A model generated the notes under the pieces. It worked only from the letters and a program-made list of their open reading frames with translations. It was not told where the DNA came from and ran no database searches. A DNA stretch of 6,841 bases from Gemmatimonadota bacterium (GTDB lineage: Bacteria > Gemmatimonadota > Gemmatimonadetes > Longimicrobiales > UBA6960). Made by a program: the position numbers and the translations under genes. Positions 1 to 5,316 of this stretch are shown one piece after another. The stretch is taken from NCBI GenBank assembly GCA_022564535.1, contig JADFLD010000110.1, positions 1 to 6,841 on the forward strand, given 5' to 3'. Position 1 is the stretch's first letter. Each line of letters begins with the position of its first letter.

Positions 1-49
1 GGTGTTGGGCGCAGGGGGGTCGCGGCCCAGGAGGTCGTCTCTCCTCCTC

Positions 50-63
50 GCCGTAGCTACGGC
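50..63. repeat. Perfect 14-base palindrome 1
   Basis: GCCGTAGCTACGGC equals its own reverse complement. Its centre is exactly 40 bases from the centre of the palindrome at 90-103. As RNA it would be a 5-bp stem with an AGCT loop. As DNA it is a plausible dimer-binding site. The function is unknown. Confidence 0.6.
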
Positions 64-89
64 TACGACTCGTCGTCGTTCCTACTCCA

Positions 90-103
90 GGTCTCGCGAG
101 ACC
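90..103. repeat. Perfect 14-base palindrome 2
   Basis: GGTCTCGCGAGACC equals its own reverse complement. Its right half also belongs to the 9-base outer stem (102-110 with 9-17), so the two pairings exclude each other. The sequence differs from palindrome 1, so they are probably not two copies of one operator. Confidence 0.6.
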
Positions 104-218
104 CCTGCGCGCGGCACACCCTACTTGTTCAGAGGTTCCCTAGGGCTCGTCGCTCCATCGACGTGTGGGTTGCCCGTCTCACCCCGCCGCGGACATCTTG
201 GCTGCTCATCACCGTCCT

Positions 219-230
219 AGGATCACCGTG
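219..230 (+). promoter_or_regulatory. Ribosome binding site and GTG start chosen for the first gene
   Basis: AGGA at 219-222 lies five bases before GTG at 228-230. Translation from there begins VALLAILHPD, which fits the first beta strand of a receiver fold. The upstream in-frame GTG at 165 would add 21 residues and has no Shine-Dalgarno sequence at a suitable distance. I therefore prefer 228, with 165 as the alternative. Confidence 0.55.
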
Positions 231-2495
231 GCGTTATTGGCCATTCTCCATCCCGATGTACGGGCTGCCGCTCGCCTTTCCGACGCGCTCGGAGACGTGC
301 ACGACATCCTCCTCCATCGATCCTGGGAATCTCTCGAAAAAACGCTGGGCGCGGAGGCCATCGACGCGTGCCTGATCGACGCCGATCACCCGGATCGTGA
401 CGGAGCGGCACGGCGCCTCATGCAGCTCCGCAAGCAATTCCCGGGGCTCGCTCTCGTGGCTTGCGTCGACCACGAGCAGGCCGCCCACTACTTCGGCCTG
501 GGCAGCCTCGGGGTCGACGGCTTCCTCGTGTCGGGATCACAGACGGTCAAGCTCAGGGCGGACATCGACATCGCGCTGTCTACGGCACGTGGTCAGCAGA
601 TCGGTCGCCACCTCACGACAAGAATGCCTGACCCGGGACCCGCCGCCTTGGCGTGGGCCGTGGAGCACGCGGGTCCCGATGCCTCTGTCGAGCGACTCTC
701 CGCGGCGTTGGGCCACTCGCCACGCAGTCTCGGCGACGCCCTCCGTGCGGTCGGACTCCCGTCCCCGTCCCGGGTCCTCCTTTGGGGCCGCCTTCTCCTC
801 GCCGGGGCCCGCCTCGGAACGGACCGTCGGACGGTCGAGGACGTGGCCCTCTCGCTCGGGTACTCAGCTTCGACATCTCTCGCCCGCGCAATGAAACGGC
901 ACACGGGACTCACTCCCGCCGAGGTCTCTCGCCAGGGTGGAATGAACGCCGTTCGGGAGGCGTTCCTGTCGACGAACCCGCGTGACGGCGACGGCCCGCG
1001 CCACCCCCGCCATCGGGCGACGCAGGTCGCGACGTTGGTCTGGAGCCTCGCACTGGGTGGGTGCGCCACGCTCGGGTTCGGGGGGGCCGTCGTCGATCGC
1101 CACTCGATCGAACAGGTGCTCGCGTCACCCCCCATCGACCAGATTCACGTCGGAATATTCGCCATCGACGCACGCACAGGACGCACCCTGTACGCCCACA
1201 ACGCGAAGCGGAAGTTCGTTCCCGCCTCCAATCAGAAGCTTCTGGTCACGGCGACCGCGCTCTCTCTCCTCGGCCCCGGTTACCGGTTCCGAACCGAGGT
1301 CTGGGCCACCGGCTCAGCCGACGGATCGTACCTCGAGGGCGACCTGGTCGTCGTCGCCTCGGGGGACCCATCCATGTCGAGCCGATACTGGGAGTCGGGC
1401 ACCGCCGCGCTCGACGCGATCGCCGACAGTCTATTGCAGGCAGGTGTCGAGTACGTAGCCGGCTCGACGTTCATCGACGTGTCGGCGTGGGACTCCACGA
1501 CCGTAGGCCCGACCTGGGAAGTGGAGGACCTGCGCTATGCGTACGGCTCCACTGGGGGCGCGTTCGCCATCGACGAGGGTGAGGTCGAAGTCATCGTTAC
1601 CGCCGGCCCCGCCGTCGGGTCCCCCGCGACGATCGGATGGTCTCCCCTCGGCACCGAGGATTTCGTTCGGTCCCGGATTCGCACTTCGCCTCCCGACAGC
1701 TCGACCCGCGTCGTGCCCGGCTATCTGCCGGAATCACGGCAACTCGTCCTCGAGGGCACGATCGAGTGGGGCACGGTCGACACGATGACCTTCGCGATGC
1801 GTGACCCCGTCCGACAGGCGGCCGCCGCGCTCTCCAGCTCGATCGAGCGTGCCGGCATCGAGATGGAGGGTGGCTGGGAAATCAAATGGACCAAGGGGGA
1901 GCGCGTCGGCCGAGGATGCCTGTCCGGTGCCGTCCACGAGTGCGCCAGCTCCGCGCTGCTCACGGTCTTCGAATCACCCCCGCTCTCCGAGTTGATCGCT
2001 GGAATCCTGAAGCCGAGCCAGAACTGGATGACCGAGCAGCTCGTCCGCGCGCTGGGCGCCCGATACGGAGCCGAGGGTAGTTGGTCGGAGGGGGTCGGCG
2101 TCGTCGAGGCGTACCTGGTCAACGAGGTCGGCGTCGACTCGCTCGACATCTCGCTGCGGGACGGCTCCGGCCTGTCGGCCTACAACCTGGTCACCCCACG
2201 GGCGCTCGTCCGGATTTTGCAGGAGATGCACTCCGGACCTTACGCCGCCGAGTATCGCTCGGCACTCGCGGAGCCCGGTGAAGAAGGCTCGACATTGGAG
2301 GGGAGGCTCCTTGAATTGGAAGGACGGCTCTTCGCGAAGACAGGGACGATTTCGAACGTGAACTCGCTGTCGGGTTACCTCGTAAGGGACGATGGCCAGG
2401 AAGTGATCTTTTCGATTCTGACGAACGGATCGGGCCTGCCCTCCTCCCGCGTCCGAGAAGCGATCCATAAGATCGTTCGGGCTCTGGCGCGATGA
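228..2495 (+). CDS. Receiver-like/AraC-HTH regulator fused to a PBP4-type (S13) D-Ala-D-Ala carboxypeptidase
   Basis: A 755-residue protein from GTG 228 (776 from GTG 165). Residues about 1-118 resemble a response-regulator receiver: the phospho-Asp aligns with D51 in LIDADHPDRDG, but the acidic pair of strand 1 is missing and the conserved Lys is a Ser (S102). Residues about 134-237 form a double helix-turn-helix of the AraC type, ending LGYSASTSLARAMKRHTGLT. A basic stretch, a short hydrophobic segment and a lipobox-like LGGC (C279) follow. Residues about 293-755 are a full-length S13 domain with SxxK (S334-N-Q-K337), SxN (S597-Q-N599), DGSG (645-648) and KTG (K704-T-G706). The spacing matches E. 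coli PBP4, including the long insertion between the first two motifs. The family trims peptidoglycan stem peptides in the periplasm, and the catalytic set looks intact. C564 and C572 could form a disulfide. ATG 942 could be an internal start. The carboxypeptidase call is firm; whether the fusion is real or two genes share one frame is not settled. Confidence 0.88.
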   Translation: MALLAILHPDVRAAARLSDALGDVHDILLHRSWESLEKTLGAEAIDACLIDADHPDRDGAARRLMQLRKQFPGLALVACVDHEQAAHYFGLGSLGVDGFLVSGSQTVKLRADIDIALSTARGQQIGRHLTTRMPDPGPAALAWAVEHAGPDASVERLSAALGHSPRSLGDALRAVGLPSPSRVLLWGRLLLAGARLGTDRRTVEDVALSLGYSASTSLARAMKRHTGLTPAEVSRQGGMNAVREAFLSTNPRDGDGPRHPRHRATQVATLVWSLALGGCATLGFGGAVVDRHSIEQVLASPPIDQIHVGIFAIDARTGRTLYAHNAKRKFVPASNQKLLVTATALSLLGPGYRFRTEVWATGSADGSYLEGDLVVVASGDPSMSSRYWESGTAALDAIADSLLQAGVEYVAGSTFIDVSAWDSTTVGPTWEVEDLRYAYGSTGGAFAIDEGEVEVIVTAGPAVGSPATIGWSPLGTEDFVRSRIRTSPPDSSTRVVPGYLPESRQLVLEGTIEWGTVDTMTFAMRDPVRQAAAALSSSIERAGIEMEGGWEIKWTKGERVGRGCLSGAVHECASSALLTVFESPPLSELIAGILKPSQNWMTEQLVRALGARYGAEGSWSEGVGVVEAYLVNEVGVDSLDISLRDGSGLSAYNLVTPRALVRILQEMHSGPYAAEYRSALAEPGEEGSTLEGRLLELEGRLFAKTGTISNVNSLSGYLVRDDGQEVIFSILTNGSGLPSSRVREAIHKIVRALAR
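942..1064 (+). other. Possible internal start with lipoprotein signal for the carboxypeptidase part
   Basis: ATG 942 is in frame, directly after the HTH domain. From it the product begins with a long n-region ending in a basic stretch (RHPRHR), then a hydrophobic run (VATLVWSLALGG) and a Cys encoded at 1062-1064. This is a plausible signal-peptidase-II lipobox. Starting here would give a 517-residue lipoprotein close to normal PBP4 length. GGGTGG at 935-940 is only one base from the ATG, too close for a good Shine-Dalgarno, so independent initiation is uncertain. Confidence 0.4.
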
Positions 2496-2533
2496 TCGGA
2501 CTCACACGAGCCCCAACCCGTCGCATCGTATGA
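2492..2533 (+). CDS. Possible 13-codon translational relay mini-ORF between genes 1 and 2
   Basis: ATG 2492 overlaps the stop of gene 1 as ATGA (2492-2495). The frame encodes MIGLTRAPTRRIV and stops at TGA 2531-2533, which overlaps the ATG 2530 of gene 2, again as ATGA. Neither start has a recognisable Shine-Dalgarno. The simplest use of such an arrangement is stop-start re-initiation, passing ribosomes from gene 1 to gene 2 across the 34-base gap. The peptide is probably not functional. Both junctions could be coincidence, since a frame this short arises easily by chance. Confidence 0.3.
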   Translation: MIGLTRAPTRRIV

Positions 2534-5316
2534 CCGACTACAAGCTGCCCGACCTTCCTTCGGACGACGACCTCGGCATCACCGACGGCGACCGGGAGGA
2601 GTACGAGAAGAACTTCCCCGACGACGGCCCGGAAATGACGGATACCGAGATGGCAGCTCTGCTCGGGGACTCGCCCCCTCAGAAAAAAGAGCCCGCCAAG
2701 CCGACGCGGCGAGACAAACGGAAGGCGGCCAAGGAGGTGCGGCGGGAAGAGAAACGGCGGGCGAAAGAAGCGAAGAGCCGAGCCAAGGAAACGGATCGCG
2801 CACCGGAGAAGGAAACGGACCGCGCACCAGAAACGGCTGCCCCCTCCGTAGCGGCGGCATCGCGGAGCCGTTGGAGAGGCCCGGTCACTTTGGCAATCCT
2901 CATCGCGATTGCGGTCTTCAGCAGTTCCCGGACTGGTCTCCCCCGTCCGGTGCCCGCGAACGCTCCCGACACCGCGTTCTCTTCGGCCCGCGCGATGGCC
3001 ACACTCGTCGAGGTCGCGCGCGCGGCCCACCCACCAGGCTCGCCGGAACACGAGAGAGTTCGGGAGTTGCTCGTCGACCGGTTACGGGCTCTCGGTCTCG
3101 AGCCCGAAGTCCAGACGACGACGAGCATGCTCCAGAGCCCCGGAGTGGTGAGGGCCGCGACGGTCCGAAACATCGTCGCGCGCATACCCGGAACCGCTTC
3201 GACGGGCGCCGTTCTGATCACCGCGCACTACGACAGCCGGGGGATCGCGGTCGGAGCGGCCGACGACGGCTTCGGCGTCGTGTCGATCATCGAGGCGGTA
3301 CGAGCGCTTCAGGCCAGTTCTCCGCTACGCAACGATGTGATCGTGCTGTTGACGGACGCCGAGGAGCTGGGGCTGCTGGGCGCGCGCGCGTTCGTGGACC
3401 AGCACCCGTGGCTGGCCGACGTCTCGCTCGTTCTGTCCGTCGAGATGAGAGGCGGGGGTGGTCCCTCGATCATGTTCGAGACCAACGAGCAGAACGGCTG
3501 GGTCGTCCGCGCGCTGGCGGCGTTCGACTCCCACCCGGTGGCGAATTCGATTTCGTACGAGATCTACAAGCGAATGTCCAGAGACACCGACTTCACTCCA
3601 TTCAAGGAGGCCGGTGTTCAGGGGTTGAACTTCGCCGCCATCGACCGGGCAAACGTCTATCATCAGGTCTATGACAGGCCGGAGAACCTCTCCGAGTCGA
3701 CGCTCCAGCACCACGGCATCCACGCGCTGGACGCCCTGAAGTACTTCGGGCACGCCGACCTCAGTGTGGTGGACGCACCGAACCAGGTGTACTTGTCGCT
3801 ACCGCTTCTCGGACTCGTCGTCTACGACCAGGCGTTGGCAATCCCTCTTTCGGGCGTGCTCGTCGTGCTCTTCGGCGTCACTGTGCTCCTTGGCATGCGG
3901 GCAGGCGCCCGTCCAGGCAGGCTCGCGGCGAGCTTGGGCGTGGCGGTCCTGGCCGGCGCCCTCGCGTTCGGCTCGGGGTTCGGGCTTCTCACCTGGCTTC
4001 CACGTTTCCACCCGGAGATGGGGAGTCTGCCCGGATCGGCCTTTCACAGCGAAGGGTGGTACATGCTAGCGCTGGCGTGCGCCGCCTTCGTCATCGTGAC
4101 CGCTCTGACGACAGTGACGCAGCGGTGGCTCTCGTCCATCGAGCTCGCCCTGGGCGCCGTGCTCATTCCCCTCATCGGCGCCGTGGCGATGAGCTTCGCG
4201 ACGCCGCTCGCTGCGATGAATTTGCAGTGGCCGGTCATGGCAGCGTTGCTGTCCGTGCTGGTCCTTGTGCTCCTCGGAACCCGACGCGAAGGAATGGTCG
4301 GCTGGATCGCGGCGCTCGTGCTCGCCGCGCCGGTCCTCGTGATGATGGTCTGGCTCACCGAACTGATTTGGTTGGCGATGAGCCTGCGGATCGCGGGGAT
4401 CCTCTCGGTCATGATGGTCGTGACACTCCTTTTGTGCGTGCCGGCCTTGAGCGCCCTGAAGCATCCGAACTCATGGTGGGCCCCCCTGACGGGCCTGGTG
4501 CTCGGCGGTTTGGCCCTCGCCATCGGCCTGCTCATGTCCAGGCCGAGCCCGGATCGCCCCGCCCCGAGCACACTCGTCTACGCATACGAACACGGCTCGG
4601 GGGCAGCCATCTGGGCGACGAGTCCGTCCGAGGCCGATCCCGAATCCGAAGCCCGCGCCTGGGCGGTCCAGCGGGCGGGTGGCCCTTTCGCGGAGACCAG
4701 GGACCTGAGCGCGTTCGGCTATCGCGGGGGAGTCGTTCCGGTTACGTCAGCGCCCGTCGTATCTGCGCCGCCTCCCCGGGTCATTTTGGCGTCGGACTCC
4801 ATCGACGAGAACGGACGGTACGTCGTTCTGCATGTACGCTCGCGAATCGGTGCCGAGATGCTTCGCTTCGAGTACGACGCGCAAGGGAGTACGCGTCTCG
4901 TGTCGCTGAACGGGATCGCGATCGACGATCCCGAAGGCCTGCAGTGGGCAGAGCACTGGGGGGAGCCGGACGGTGATGTCGTGTTGGAGCTGACGATGCC
5001 TGCCGACGAGTCGATCGGGCTGCACATCATCGAGCATCTGCTCCGCCCCGAAGAACTGCTCGGGGAAGACGCCTTCACGCGCCCGGACGACCTCGCCGCG
5101 GATATCAGCTGGTTGAGCGACCGGGCCATGTTCCGCTACTCGGTCGCGGCGTTCGTCGACCCGCGCCACGCGATCATGCTTCCCTCGGCTGCGCCGACCG
5201 ACCCGGTCCCGGAGGCCACCGAAGAGAGCACCGACTCCACACGCGTCGACCTTCCCGATACGTCGGTGACCGCAACGGATACGCTACGTCCGGTGCCGGA
5301 CACGATCCCTCGGTGA
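2530..5316 (+). CDS. Membrane-bound M28 zinc metallopeptidase with multi-spanning C-terminal domain (ERMP1/PFF1-like layout)
   Basis: 928 residues. Residues 1-115 are a charged, presumably cytoplasmic tail: acidic to about 50, then Lys/Arg/Glu-rich with a perfect tandem KETDRAPE (86-93, 94-101). A signal-anchor helix lies at about 117-132. The M28 peptidase domain (about 150-410) has the co-catalytic di-zinc set: H233 (AHYD), D245 (AADDGFG), catalytic E278 and ligand E279 (DAEELG), E305 (SVEMRGGGG) and H378 (VYHQ). Glu rather than Asp at the fourth position and the following Gly run resemble the ERMP1/PFF1 branch. About eight membrane helices follow (436-670), then a soluble probably beta-rich domain (about 680-880) and a Pro/Thr/Ser/Asp-rich tail. 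The peptidase should face the periplasm and remove N-terminal residues from peptides; the substrate is unknown. ATG 2530 lacks a Shine-Dalgarno and is probably translationally coupled. The M28 call is firm, the eukaryotic comparison is by architecture only. Confidence 0.9.
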   Translation: MTDYKLPDLPSDDDLGITDGDREEYEKNFPDDGPEMTDTEMAALLGDSPPQKKEPAKPTRRDKRKAAKEVRREEKRRAKEAKSRAKETDRAPEKETDRAPETAAPSVAAASRSRWRGPVTLAILIAIAVFSSSRTGLPRPVPANAPDTAFSSARAMATLVEVARAAHPPGSPEHERVRELLVDRLRALGLEPEVQTTTSMLQSPGVVRAATVRNIVARIPGTASTGAVLITAHYDSRGIAVGAADDGFGVVSIIEAVRALQASSPLRNDVIVLLTDAEELGLLGARAFVDQHPWLADVSLVLSVEMRGGGGPSIMFETNEQNGWVVRALAAFDSHPVANSISYEIYKRMSRDTDFTPFKEAGVQGLNFAAIDRANVYHQVYDRPENLSESTLQHHGIHALDALKYFGHADLSVVDAPNQVYLSLPLLGLVVYDQALAIPLSGVLVVLFGVTVLLGMRAGARPGRLAASLGVAVLAGALAFGSGFGLLTWLPRFHPEMGSLPGSAFHSEGWYMLALACAAFVIVTALTTVTQRWLSSIELALGAVLIPLIGAVAMSFATPLAAMNLQWPVMAALLSVLVLVLLGTRREGMVGWIAALVLAAPVLVMMVWLTELIWLAMSLRIAGILSVMMVVTLLLCVPALSALKHPNSWWAPLTGLVLGGLALAIGLLMSRPSPDRPAPSTLVYAYEHGSGAAIWATSPSEADPESEARAWAVQRAGGPFAETRDLSAFGYRGGVVPVTSAPVVSAPPPRVILASDSIDENGRYVVLHVRSRIGAEMLRFEYDAQGSTRLVSLNGIAIDDPEGLQWAEHWGEPDGDVVLELTMPADESIGLHIIEHLLRPEELLGEDAFTRPDDLAADISWLSDRAMFRYSVAAFVDPRHAIMLPSAAPTDPVPEATEESTDSTRVDLPDTSVTATDTLRPVPDTIPR
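2785..2832 (+). repeat. Two tandem 24-base units encoding KETDRAPE twice
   Basis: Units at 2785-2808 and 2809-2832 encode the identical eight residues. They differ at only three bases, all synonymous third positions (GAT/GAC, CCG/CCA, GAG/GAA). This fits an in-frame duplication that has aged while the peptide was kept, in the cytoplasmic tail of the M28 peptidase. Confidence 0.8.
5313..5316 (+). promoter_or_regulatory. GTGA stop-start overlap coupling genes 2 and 3
   Basis: The TGA stop of the M28 gene (5314-5316) overlaps the GTG start of the PHP gene (5313-5315). No Shine-Dalgarno precedes this GTG, and the reading frame from it opens straight into a lipoprotein signal peptide, which supports both the start and translational coupling. 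Confidence 0.7.

Larger units (their letters stand above)
1..120. repeat. Closed multi-hairpin dyad element (candidate structured RNA or REP/MITE-like repeat)
   Basis: Bases 1-5 (GGTGT) are complementary to 116-120 (ACACC). Bases 9-17 (GCGCAGGGG) are perfectly complementary to 102-110 (CCCCTGCGC). After a GG bulge, 20-21 (TC) pair with 100-101 (GA). Inside this closing stem lie three local hairpins: 29-34 with 43-48, the palindrome at 50-63, and ACGA/TCGT at 65-76. The palindrome at 90-103 competes with the inner part of the closing stem, so two alternative folds are possible. The pairings are read directly from the sequence. That it is an RNA element, a repeat or a protein-binding site is inference. 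It does not resemble SRP RNA, tRNA or any riboswitch I recognise. The outer stem could extend beyond the left edge. Confidence 0.4.
1..227. other. Non-coding leader upstream of the operon, rich in dyads
   Basis: I see no convincing gene here. The open frame at 2-220 is a low-complexity Arg/Ser translation with no recognisable domain, and the minus strand has only very short frames. The region is instead unusually rich in inverted repeats: an outer stem (1-21 with 100-120), an AGGAGG/CCTCCT hairpin (29-48), two perfect 14-base palindromes (50-63 and 90-103) and CCTAGG-centred palindromes (138-145 and 216-221). It ends at the likely GTG start of the first gene. No clear -35/-10 pair is visible, so the operon promoter may lie here in a form I cannot recognise, or to the left of the window. 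Confidence 0.6.

Noticed and set aside
1..120. Idea that the folded leader is SRP RNA, tRNA or a known riboswitch
   Set aside because: No SRP GGAAG tetraloop region, no T-loop consensus and no riboswitch core I recognise; only the pairings are supported.
125..160. TTGTTC at 125-130 as a -35 promoter element
   Set aside because: There is no acceptable -10 hexamer 16-18 bases downstream.
2..220. 72-codon open frame at the left edge on the + strand
   Set aside because: Translation is low-complexity Arg/Ser/Pro with no domain. The stretch is dominated by inverted repeats, and its end overlaps the start of the real gene's upstream extension.
593..1135. 180-codon minus-strand frame
   Set aside because: Antisense to the HTH domain. 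Its composition is an Arg/Pro/Ser-rich shadow and it has no family resemblance.
1061..1582. 173-codon + strand frame
   Set aside because: Out of frame with the S13 catalytic SxxK region; almost pure Arg-rich shadow.
2496..2529. Terminator between genes 1 and 2
   Set aside because: The 34-base gap has no hairpin followed by a T run.
2191..3051. 286-codon minus-strand frame
   Set aside because: Overlaps the KTG end of the S13 domain and the start of the M28 gene; the translation is Arg/Ser/Gly-rich with no motif.
3001..3395. Short CG-alternating runs (around 3016 and 3380)
   Set aside because: They encode ordinary Ala/Arg codons within the M28 gene and are expected in GC-rich coding sequence.
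2871..3674. 267-codon + strand frame
   Set aside because: Out of frame with the M28 domain that carries the zinc ligands; the translation is Arg/Gly-rich.
4056..4976. 306-codon + strand frame inside the M28 gene
   Set aside because: Arg/Gly/Pro-rich translation typical of a shifted frame in GC-rich DNA. The overlapping frame encodes convincing membrane helices.
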